From Actinomycetota bacterium (lineage in GTDB: Bacteria; Actinomycetota; Actinomycetes; S36-B12), in the NCBI GenBank assembly GCA_016870425.1, contig VGBQ01000097.1, positions 1-9,472 of the forward strand: a stretch of DNA of 9,472 bases, given 5' to 3'. The position numbers were made by a program, and so were the translations under genes. Positions 1 through 6,400 of the stretch are shown here, one piece after another. Position 1 is the first letter of the stretch, and each line of letters begins with the position of its first letter. The notes under the pieces are model-generated. The model was not told where the DNA came from and did not search any database. It worked only from the letters and a program-made list of their open reading frames with translations.

Positions 1-191
1 TCCGTTTCGCCGGATTTCTCCCACCCCCGCAGTCGGGTGTGTCGCACCCCTTGCGGAGTGCCTCACCCTCGAGCGGAGCTGGAGGACTTCCGGCGCACGC
101 GACCGATCACTCGGCCCGGCACGCGCGTGTACCCGGGTCGCCCCAGGCACGGGGAGCAAAGATACCGGACCGGTCCATGACCTCCAAATCG
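1..191. other. Intergenic stretch, no gene recognised
   Basis: I see no supported gene, tRNA or mobile element here. Long plus-strand open frames run through it, but they continue antisense across the DUF4190 gene and have no recognisable protein. A 10-base palindrome, GGACCGGTCC, lies at 167-176, and a 5-bp hairpin (GGGTG 35-39 with CACCC 45-49) is present. Neither can be tied to a function. If the next gene to the left is also on the minus strand, this would be its upstream region; I could not find a convincing promoter pair. Confidence 0.4.
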
Positions 192-246
192 GGGGTCAAC
201 CCCTCATGGACGAGGGGCCTCTTGGGGCTCGCGCCCCCTACCCCTC
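192..246 (-). terminator. Cluster of overlapping GC-rich hairpins after the DUF4190 gene
   Basis: Three stems can form just past the stop codon of the DUF4190 gene. CCCCTC (200-205) pairs with GAGGGG (212-217). The same GAGGGG can instead pair with CCCCTC (241-246), enclosing an inner stem GGGGC (224-228)/GCCCC (233-237). GGGG (192-195) can also pair with CCCC (200-203). There is no T-run on either strand, which is common for terminators in high-GC actinobacteria. The likely role is ending transcription of the DUF4190 gene, possibly in both directions. The stems are seen in the sequence; the function is inferred. Confidence 0.45.
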
Positions 247-260
247 TGGACGCGAGATGG

Positions 261-809
261 TCAGGAGGTCGTGCTCGAGGCAGCCCCGAGGACGAGGGCG
301 ATGAGGAAGATAGCCCCGAGGATCACCACGATCGCGGCGTAGAGGCCGATATTGATCCACGCGACCACCTTGGTGGCGGTGTTGAGACCCTCACCACCCA
401 CACGCCCGCCCGAGGCGGCGATCTCGTCGCCGGACTTCTTGGCCAGGACGAGAGCCACGATCGCGAGGACGATCGGGCAGACGAGCCACGAGGCGATGGC
501 CAGGACCAGCCCGACGACTGCGCTGGTCGAGGTGGTCACAGCCGGGACGTACCCGGGAGGCGGGTAGGCGTAGCCCTGGGGTGGGTAGGCGGGTGGGTAC
601 CCATAGCCCGGAGCCGGCGGCGGCTGGGCTGGGGCGGCCGCCGGGCTGGACCCGGCGGGACCATCTGGCACATGGGCAGGCCACACCGGTGGGGCCGGGG
701 GTGCTGGAGTTGGGGCGGGAGGCGCGGGAGGGGCAGGAGGCACCGGTGCGGGGGGCATCGTTCCGGGATCCTCGCGGGGTGCCTCAGGCGTGGGCTGCTG
801 ATCGCTCAT
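261..809 (-). CDS. Proline-rich DUF4190-type membrane protein
   Basis: This is a 182-residue protein. Residues 1-92 are a low-complexity, Pro/Ala/Tyr-rich cytoplasmic-type tail with repeated PPA and GY-PP motifs. Two hydrophobic helices follow, at about 97-122 and 148-176, separated by a short loop (KKSGDEIAASGGRVGGEGLN). The loop matches the pattern of DUF4190 proteins, in which a Ser-Gly-Gly-x-x-Gly-Gly-x-Gly-Leu segment joins two membrane helices. The family is common in actinobacteria and its function is unknown; no enzymatic residues are evident. The ATG start has no clear Shine-Dalgarno sequence, but a TACTCT element ends 7 bases upstream, which suits a leaderless transcript. The stop is TGA, followed by the hairpin cluster at 192-246. 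The gene lies 81 bases downstream of the zinc-ribbon gene on the same strand. I am confident it is a real gene; a DUF4190 assignment rests on the pattern only. Confidence 0.85.
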   Translation of the reverse strand: MSDQQPTPEAPREDPGTMPPAPVPPAPPAPPAPTPAPPAPPVWPAHVPDGPAGSSPAAAPAQPPPAPGYGYPPAYPPQGYAYPPPGYVPAVTTSTSAVVGLVLAIASWLVCPIVLAIVALVLAKKSGDEIAASGGRVGGEGLNTATKVVAWINIGLYAAIVVILGAIFLIALVLGAASSTTS

Positions 810-816
810 GGATCTC

Positions 817-835
817 AGAGTAGGCGAGTACTCGC
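817..835 (-). promoter_or_regulatory. Probable -10 element and adjoining 12-base palindrome
   Basis: On the minus strand a TACTCT hexamer (817-822; TAnnnT pattern) is followed by 7 bases and then the ATG of the DUF4190 gene, placing a transcription start at or next to the A of the ATG. Immediately upstream lies a perfect palindrome, GCGAGTACTCGC (824-835), which would fall between the -35 and -10 positions and could be an operator. The -35 region is weak (TGCTTC at 17-base spacing). The bases are seen directly; promoter and operator function are inferred. Confidence 0.4.
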
Positions 836-890
836 GCGCGAAGCAGCCACACGGCGTAAGCCGGGCGCTCCGCGCCTGGTATCGCAGCGT

Positions 891-2303
891 CTACCCGCTG
901 CCGGCGCTACGGCCAAGTGGAACTCCCTTCGAGCGGAGTAGATCGAGAATGTCTGTCTCCCATTGCTTCGCGAGATGCCCGTCCATCGGCCCCCGTATGT
1001 CTAGCGGCTCCCAGCCGTTACCGCGATGGGCGCGTAGCCGCGTTTCCGGGTCGCCTGTGATGCCCACTTGCAGAAGACCTTCCGTTTCATGAGCCAAGAG
1101 ATACAGCCAGGCAGGCCGATTGATGTCGTAGCCGTAGGGGGCGCAGGAGGGACAGCCGGTCGTCCTGCTTGTCCGGCTCACTGGGGTGGCTTTCCATTCG
1201 TGACCTTCGCCGCAGCGCCAGGGAAGTCTCCGGTTCGATCCGGCGCTAACCGCTGTCGGGTCGAAAAGGGCTTCGTCGGCAAGGGCAGGGTGGGTCGTTG
1301 CTAGGTCAGTCAGTCCTGGAATCGCCTTACGTCCAGAGCAGTAAGGGCAGTCCTTGCCCATTGCCCGGTTCGCGACTGCTGCCTGCCATTCGTGTCCCTG
1401 GCTGCATCGCCACGAGACTCGCTTGTTGCTAAATGCCGTCAGTGTCCTGGGATCCTCAAGGAGGACCTCGGCAGCAAGGTCTGGTCTAGTCGTAGAGAGA
1501 TCGTTGAAGCCCGGCAAGATCTTCTGCCCAGTGCAGTAGGGGCATCCCGTCCCCTGGGGGCCTGCGCGTCTAATGACCGGGGCAGTCCACTCGTGGCCGA
1601 GCGTGCAGCGCCAGGGAAGTCTTCTGTTGCTCCCCGATACGACAGAGGTCGCGTCGAACAGGGCCTCCGTGGCCAGTTCGGGATGCGTTGTGGCCAAATC
1701 ATTGAAGCCTGGGAGCACTGTCTTCCTCCCACAAGTGGGGCATCCAGTTCTGCTCCTGTGAGACGGGCTGGTCTTCCACTCATGTCCTTTACTGCAGCGC
1801 CAGGGCAAGATCCGGTTGCTGAAGAGCGTCACGGCCGTCGCATCAAAGAGGGCCTCTGATGCAAGCGCTGGGTTCAGAGTTGCTAAGTCATTTACTCCTG
1901 GAATGACCCGTCGACCGATACAAACTGGGCACGTACCTTCACCGCTTGTTACGTCCGCGACCTTCGCGGTCCATTCGTGCCCCTTGCTGCATCGCCAAGG
2001 CAAGACTTTGCTGCTCCCCGCTGTGACCGTCGTTGCGTCAAAAACAGCCAGAGGAGCGAACTTGGGATGGGTAGTCGCCAAGTCATTGAATCCGCGCTCA
2101 ACCCTTCGCCCCGCGCAAACGGGACATCCGGACCCAGCCACGCGGCTGTAGACCGCGGCCTCCCATTCATGGCCCCGGGGACAGCGCCAGCGAAGCGACC
2201 TGGTGCTTCCGCCGGTCACGCCTTCTGGGTCCCATCCGGCGGCTTGAGCGGCAAGGTGCGGATGAGTCTCCTGAAGCGATGACTTCTTGCTCTGCGCGGC
2301 CAC
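891..2303 (-). CDS. Six-module zinc-ribbon protein with C-terminal GIY-YIG-like nuclease domain
   Basis: The reading frame contains six tandem modules of about 63-67 residues. Each has WRCxxGHEW followed by CPxC, supplying Cys-His-Cys-Cys sets for zinc, and modules 2-6 start with an NDLATxxP-like stretch. Numbered from a TTG at 2336, the Cys/His sets are C52/H56/C71/C74, C116/H120/C136/C139, C181/H185/C199/C202, C244/H248/C265/C268, C311/H315/C330/C333 and C375/H379/C395/C398. This is the DUF4379 zinc-ribbon pattern. Residues 408-470 resemble a GIY-YIG nuclease fold: LYLL and QVGIT stand in for the GIY and YIG strands, with R433, H437 and E460 as candidate catalytic residues. I prefer the GTG start at 2303 (codon 12) because GGGGGA lies 7 bases before it; the TTG at 2336 has no Shine-Dalgarno sequence. 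G+C is 52-53% in two 60-base samples, against 67% in rpoC, suggesting transfer. It is probably a DNA- or RNA-acting nuclease; the substrate is unknown. Confidence 0.85.
   Translation of the reverse strand: MAAQSKKSSLQETHPHLAAQAAGWDPEGVTGGSTRSLRWRCPRGHEWEAAVYSRVAGSGCPVCAGRRVERGFNDLATTHPKFAPLAVFDATTVTAGSSKVLPWRCSKGHEWTAKVADVTSGEGTCPVCIGRRVIPGVNDLATLNPALASEALFDATAVTLFSNRILPWRCSKGHEWKTSPSHRSRTGCPTCGRKTVLPGFNDLATTHPELATEALFDATSVVSGSNRRLPWRCTLGHEWTAPVIRRAGPQGTGCPYCTGQKILPGFNDLSTTRPDLAAEVLLEDPRTLTAFSNKRVSWRCSQGHEWQAAVANRAMGKDCPYCSGRKAIPGLTDLATTHPALADEALFDPTAVSAGSNRRLPWRCGEGHEWKATPVSRTSRTTGCPSCAPYGYDINRPAWLYLLAHETEGLLQVGITGDPETRLRAHRGNGWEPLDIRGPMDGHLAKQWETDILDLLRSKGVPLGRSAGSG
1143..2276 (-). repeat. 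Six tandem coding repeats (zinc-ribbon modules)
   Basis: The repeat array covers the six zinc-ribbon modules of the gene at 891-2303, at a pitch of about 190-200 bases. Distances between the first Cys of successive modules are 64, 65, 63, 67 and 64 residues. The first module lacks the NDLAT lead-in, and the fifth carries EDPRT where others have DATxV, so these two are the most divergent. DNA identity between modules is only moderate, indicating old duplications rather than recent slippage. Confidence 0.75.
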
Positions 2304-2379
2304 CTTCGAGTCCCCCGTCCACAGCTCTCCCTTCAAGTGAACCGCAGCACGCTTAGCGACGCCAAACTTGAGGTCGCCC

Positions 2380-2517
2380 TCATTTCCCCTGCGCGTACCC
2401 CTTCAAAAGCGCGACCACATCGGCCAGCCCATCCTCGCTCTCGAGGACGTGGTCGACCGGGCGAACCGGGTGTTCCACGGAGCCCCCCAGGCGAGGGTTG
2501 CGGTTAGGGATCGTCAT
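2380..2517 (-). CDS. Possible small protein, 45 residues, function unknown
   Basis: An ATG-to-TGA frame of 45 codons encodes a soluble, charged peptide starting MTIPNRNPRLGGSVEHPV and ending DVVALLKGYAQGK. I do not recognise it. The sequence looks protein-like (mixed charged and hydrophobic residues, a plausible C-terminal helix) and third positions are mostly G or C. No good Shine-Dalgarno sequence precedes the ATG. The stop lies about 80 bases upstream of the preferred start of the zinc-ribbon gene. The zinc-ribbon frame is itself open upstream as far as a stop at 2403-2405, with no usable start there, and a +1 shift between 2405 and 2380 would join this ORF to it. It may therefore be an independent small gene, the detached N-terminus of the zinc-ribbon gene, or debris. 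Confidence 0.4.
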   Translation of the reverse strand: MTIPNRNPRLGGSVEHPVRPVDHVLESEDGLADVVALLKGYAQGK

Positions 2518-2590
2518 CCAGAGCCGGGGGAGCGGTCCCGACGGTGACCAGCAACGTGACCGCCACGATGGCGAGGACCACCGCCCCCAT
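2504..2590 (-). CDS. Possible tiny hydrophobic peptide, 28 residues
   Basis: An ATG-to-TAA frame encodes a 28-residue peptide with one membrane-length hydrophobic stretch (AVVLAIVAVTLLVTVG, residues 3-18) and an acidic tail (DDDP). It overlaps the start of the 45-residue ORF by 14 bases, an arrangement compatible with translational coupling. There is no clear Shine-Dalgarno sequence, and the frame stays open upstream of the ATG toward the end of the secreted-protein gene. It could be a small membrane peptide, the N-terminal fragment of a decayed membrane protein, or chance. I cannot decide between these from sequence alone. Confidence 0.2.
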   Translation of the reverse strand: MGAVVLAIVAVTLLVTVGTAPPALDDDP

Positions 2591-2628
2591 TGGCCGCTCG
2601 GGCAACCTGCCAGGGCGTCCTATGTTAG

Positions 2629-2646
2629 ACGGGCCCCTTGGGCCGT
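2629..2646 (-). terminator. Short hairpin at the stop codon of the secreted-protein gene
   Basis: On the minus strand ACGG-CCC pairs with GGG-CCGT across a three- to four-base loop with one bulged C, giving 7 bp directly at the stop codon. No T-run follows. It may act as a terminator or 3' stabiliser; it is weak compared with the rpoC hairpin. Confidence 0.3.
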
Positions 2647-3071
2647 CAGCGGCGGGTGAGGACGAAGCGCAGGGCCTGATCGGGGCTGCTGCTCACGTAG
2701 TTGAGGATCAGCCGGTCGCCCCGGAGCTCACCGTCGTAGAAGCCCACGGAGTCCTGCCCCCACACATCGACGTCACCGTCGAGATCGACGACGAACTGCA
2801 CCGGCTGGGGGGCGCTCCAGCGGCCGCCCTTCTCCTTGAACTGCCAGGTGCCCTTGGCCGAGTAGCCCTTGGCCTTGGTGATGACGATCTTCTCTCCACC
2901 GGTGAGGTACTCGCCGTTGTAGTAGCCGGCGTAGGTGCCGACCCACCGGCCGACGAGGACCTGGGCGGGATCGTCCTTCGCCCGATCTGCGGGTGCGGCC
3001 TGGGCTGCCGTGGGCACCACGAGTGCCAGCGCGCCCACCAGGACGATCAGGGAACGAGCAATACGCGACAT
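2646..3071 (-). CDS. Secreted small protein of unknown function
   Basis: This is a 141-residue protein with a classical Sec signal peptide: basic N-terminus (MSRIAR), hydrophobic core to about residue 20, and an AQA cleavage motif at 23-25, leaving a mature chain of about 116 residues. There is no lipobox Cys, so it is likely secreted rather than lipid-anchored. The mature part alternates hydrophobic and polar residues and is rich in Gly, Tyr and Trp (for example GRWVGTYAGYYNGEYL), ending in FVLTRR. This suggests a small beta-sandwich or beta-barrel resembling lipocalin-like extracellular domains, but I recognise no family. The mature protein has no Cys. The ATG start is secured by GGGAGG (3077-3082) 5 bases upstream. 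A TAGGTT element at 3104-3109 could be its -10 box, so it probably has its own promoter, separated from rpoC by the terminator. Confidence 0.85.
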   Translation of the reverse strand: MSRIARSLIVLVGALALVVPTAAQAAPADRAKDDPAQVLVGRWVGTYAGYYNGEYLTGGEKIVITKAKGYSAKGTWQFKEKGGRWSAPQPVQFVVDLDGDVDVWGQDSVGFYDGELRGDRLILNYVSSSPDQALRFVLTRR

Positions 3072-3076
3072 GTCAG

Positions 3077-3082
3077 CCTCCC
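3077..3082 (-). promoter_or_regulatory. Shine-Dalgarno sequence of the secreted-protein gene
   Basis: GGGAGG lies 5 bases before the ATG at 3071 on the minus strand. It is a strong match to the anti-Shine-Dalgarno sequence and fixes the start of the signal peptide. Confidence 0.75.
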
Positions 3083-3122
3083 GAATGCGTAGCTTCCGGC
3101 CTCAACCTAGTCGCAACATGGG

Positions 3123-3251
3123 TCACCCGGAGGAGTTCGCGAGCATTCGCGCCATCGCTCGCTCAGCAAGGGCCGTGATAGTGAGGCTGGGGTTGACACC
3201 CAGATTGCCCGGCACAGCCGCACCGTCCACGACGTAGATCCCCGGGTGATC
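3123..3251 (-). pseudogene. C-terminal relic of a GMC-family FAD-dependent oxidoreductase
   Basis: The minus-strand frame ending at the TGA at 3123 encodes DHPGIYVVDGAAVPGNLG, then VNPSLTITALAERAMARM and a short tail. This is the hallmark C-terminus of GMC (glucose-methanol-choline) oxidoreductases, as in the cholesterol oxidase-like ChoD branch: the HPGLYVVDG segment and the NPSLTI-ALAER helix near the FAD. Only about 42 residues match. Upstream in the same frame the residues are unlike the family, and neither that frame nor the other two in 3252-3480 shows the expected HPLGGCPxG segment; the frame then runs antiphase into rpoC. An intact family member has over 500 residues, so this is a truncated remnant with no credible start. 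It implies a deletion or rearrangement just downstream of rpoC. Confidence 0.7.
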
Positions 3252-3383
3252 GATAGGTGGCCGCCATTGCACCTGGAGGGAGCTGGCCGACCGGAAACCG
3301 CGATTCCAGCCGGGAAACGGGCGGCCAGCAGGGGGCAACGCACCCGCCCCCGTCTCCGCCCGAAGGACGGTCCAGGGGCTTCG

Positions 3384-3401
3384 GCGGACACCCGTGTCCG
3401 C
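3384..3401. other. 18-base inverted repeat, possible operator
   Basis: GCGGACAC-CC-GTGTCCGC is a perfect 8-bp inverted repeat with a 2-base centre, between the rpoC terminator and the oxidoreductase relic. The centre is too short for a comfortable RNA hairpin, so a dimeric DNA-binding protein site is the more natural reading. A half-site-like CGGACA recurs at 3411-3416. Function is inferred; nothing nearby identifies the binding protein. Confidence 0.35.
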
Positions 3402-3418
3402 GTCCTGGGTCGGACATG

Positions 3419-3456
3419 CGTGAGGGGCGCACACCTTGCGGTGCACGCCCCTCACG
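3419..3456 (-). terminator. rpoC (rpoBC operon) terminator hairpin
   Basis: CGTGAGGGGCG (3419-3429) pairs perfectly with CGCCCCTCACG (3446-3456). A 2x2 internal loop follows, then CACC (3432-3435) with GGTG (3440-3443) around a TTGC loop. The stem begins 25 bases past the rpoC stop codon on the minus strand. There is no downstream T-run, typical of high-GC actinobacterial terminators. It most likely ends the rpoBC transcript and insulates the left-hand genes. Confidence 0.8.
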
Positions 3457-3481
3457 ATGGAGCAGGGTGGACGGGGACTCG

Positions 3482-6400
3482 TCAGCGGTAGTTGCCGTAG
3501 TCGAACTCCTCCAGCGGCACGGCCGGGCCGGAAACAGCTCCGAAGCCGCCGTAGTCGAAGTCGTCGTATCCGGAGAAGGTGGCGTACATCGCGGCCTTCG
3601 CCTCCTCGGTCGGCTCCACCTTGACATTGCGGTAGACGGGCATGCCCGTGCCCGCGGGGATGAGCTTGCCGAGGATGACGTTCTCCTTCAGGCCGAGCAG
3701 TGGATCGCTCTTGGCGTGGATGGCCGCGTCCGTGAGCACACGGGTGGTCTCCTGGAACGACGCCGCGGAGAGCCATGACTCCGTGGCCAGCGACGCCTTC
3801 GTGATGCCCATGAGTTCGGGACGGCCAGCCGCGGGGGTGCCGCCCTCGGCCACGACGGCCCGGTTGCCAGCCTCGAAGAGCCCACGCTCGACCAGCTCGC
3901 CCGTCAGGAAGCCCGAATCACCCGAATCGATAATCGTCACGCGCTTGAGCATCTGCCGAACGATGGTCTCGATGTGCTTGTCGTGAATCGACACGCCCTG
4001 GGAACGGTAGACATCTTGCACCTGATCAACGAGGTGCAACTGGACCTGACGCTGGCCGAGGATGCGCAGGACCTGCTTGGGGTCGATGGCCCCAACGGTG
4101 AGCTGCTCACCCACCGCAACGTGGCCACCGTCCTCCACCAGCAGGCGCACGCGCCTCGGCACGGTGTAGGCGATCTCCTCGGAGCCGTCGTCGGGCACGA
4201 CCACGAGCTTGCGAGCCTTGTCGGTCTCCTCGATCCGCACTCGCCCGGCAATCTCGCTGATCGGGGCCACCCCCTTGGGGGTGCGTGCCTCGAAGAGCTC
4301 CACGACGCGAGGAAGGCCGTGGGTGATGTCCTCACCGGCCACGCCACCGGTGTGGAAGGTGCGCATCGTGAGCTGGGTGCCGGGCTCGCCAATCGACTGC
4401 GCGGCGATGATGCCGATAGCCTCGCCGACATCCACCAGCTTGCCCGTCGCGAGCGAGTCGCCGTAGCACATCGCGCAGGTGCCGACCTTGCTCTCACACG
4501 TGAGCACGGAGCGAACGCGGATCTCGCCAACCCCGGCCTCCGCAATTCGGGCCAGAGTGGGCATGTCCAAGATCGTCCCTGCCGGCACAACCACAACACC
4601 GTCAGCCTCGACGTCGCGCGCGAGCGCGCGCGATGCGACTGACGTGTCGAGGTTGTCGACCAGGCGCATCCCGCCGTCGGCGGGCTCGGCGATGGTGACT
4701 ACCAGCCCACGATCCGTCTCGCAGTCAACCTCGCGAATGATGACGTCCTGCGAGACATCGACCAGGCGGCGCGTGAGGTATCCGGAGTCGGCCGTGCGCA
4801 GCGCCGTGTCCGCAAGGCCCTTGCGCGCGCCGTGTGTGGAGATGAAGTACTCCAGCACCGAGAGGCCCTCGCGGAAGTTGGACTTAATGGGACGCGGGAT
4901 GATCTCGCCCTTGGGGTTAGCCACCAGGCCCCGCATGCCGGCAATCTGTCGCACCTGCATGAAGTTTCCGCGTGCACCCGAGTCCACCATCATGAAGACG
5001 GGGTTTTGCCGCGGGAAGAAGTCCTGCATTGCCCGCGCCACCTCGTCAGTGGCACGGGTCCAGATCTCGATGAGTTCCTGGCGACGCTCCGAGTCGGTGA
5101 TGAGACCGCGCTCGTACTGCGCCTGGACCTTTGCCGCCCGCTCCTCGGCGGCCGCCAGCAGCTCCGCCTTCTGCGGAGGGGTGACCACGTCGTCGATGGA
5201 GATCGTGACGCCCGCGCGAGTGGCCCAGTGGAACCCGAGCTCCTTCAAGGCGTCGAGCGTCGCCGCGACATCCACCTTGGGATAGCGGTCGGCGAGCTGA
5301 TTGACCAGCGCGCCGAGCGCCTTCTTGTCGACCTGGTAGTCGACGTAGGGGAAGTCGGCCGGCAGCGCCTCGTTGAAGATCGCCCTACCGAGGGTGGTCT
5401 GCAGCACGAAGGGATCGCCCTGGCTCCAGCCCTCGGGCGCCGACCAGCCCTCAGGCGGCACGACGTCGGTCAGGCGCAGGCGCACGGGCTCTTGAAGTCC
5501 GAGCAGACCACGGTCGAAGGCCATGACTCCCTCGGACAGCGATGAGTACGCCGGGATCTCCTCGCTGGGTGCAGCACCCGCCATCGTGAGGTTGTAGATG
5601 CCGAGGACCATGTCCTGCGTCGGCGTAGTGATCGGCCTGCCGTTGGCGGGCGACAGGATGTTGTTGCTCGACAACATGAGAATGCGGGCCTCGGCCTGGG
5701 CCTCGGCCGACAGGGGGAGGTGCACCGCCATCTGATCACCATCGAAGTCGGCGTTGAACGCCGTACACACCAGCGGGTGAATCTGGATGGCCTTGCCCTC
5801 GATCAACTGCGGCTCGAAAGCCTGGATGCCGAGACGGTGCAGGGTCGGCGCACGATTGAGCAGCACCGGGTGCTCGGCGATGACCTCTTCGAGCACGTCC
5901 CAGACGACCGGGCGCGAACGCTCGACCATGCGCTTGGCGCTCTTGATGTTCTGTGCGTGGTTGAGGTCGACCAGGCGCTTCATGACGAAGGGCTTGAAGA
6001 GCTCGAGCGCCATCTGCTTGGGCAGGCCGCACTGGTGAAGCTTCAACTGCGGGCCGACAACGATGACCGAGCGGCCCGAGTAGTCGACGCGCTTACCGAG
6101 GAGATTCTGGCGGAAGCGGCCCTGCTTGCCCTTCAGCATGTCCGACAGGGACTTCAACGGACGGTTGCCCGGGCCCGTCACCGGACGTCCGCGACGGCCG
6201 TTGTCGAAGAGTGCGTCGACGGCCTCCTGGAGCATGCGCTTCTCGTTGTTGACGATGATCTCCGGTGCACCCAGATCGAGCAGGCGCTTCAACCGGTTGT
6301 TGCGGTTGATCACGCGGCGGTAGAGATCGTTGAGGTCGCTCGTCGCGAAACGACCACCGTCGAGCTGGACCATGGGACGCAGGTCCGGCGGGATCACAGG

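Noticed and set aside
192..199. TTGACC on the minus strand as a -35 box for a leftward promoter
   Set aside because: No TAnnnT-like hexamer occurs at 16-19 bases; the nearest candidate (TATCTT) is 29 bases away.
861..879. Hairpin CCGGGCGC/GCGCCTGG after the zinc-ribbon gene as a terminator
   Set aside because: In the minus-strand RNA the third pair becomes an A-C mismatch, leaving only a 5-bp inner stem with a three-base loop and no T-run. It is too weak to call.
39..941. 300-residue plus-strand open frame
   Set aside because: It is antisense to the DUF4190 gene, has no domain-like content, and is rich in Arg/Gly as expected from the reverse complement of a Pro/Ala-rich gene.
1143..2276. 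Tandem repeats as a CRISPR array or mobile repeat
   Set aside because: The period of about 190-200 bases coincides with protein modules in an open reading frame, and the units vary as coding repeats do.
2544..3092. 182-residue plus-strand open frame
   Set aside because: It is antisense to the secreted-protein gene, which has a signal peptide and a strong Shine-Dalgarno sequence on the minus strand.
3252..3776. Upstream part of the frame that contains the oxidoreductase relic, as a complete gene
   Set aside because: Residues encoded here are unlike GMC proteins, and beyond 3482 the frame is simply an alternative frame of rpoC. Only the last 42 residues are family-like.
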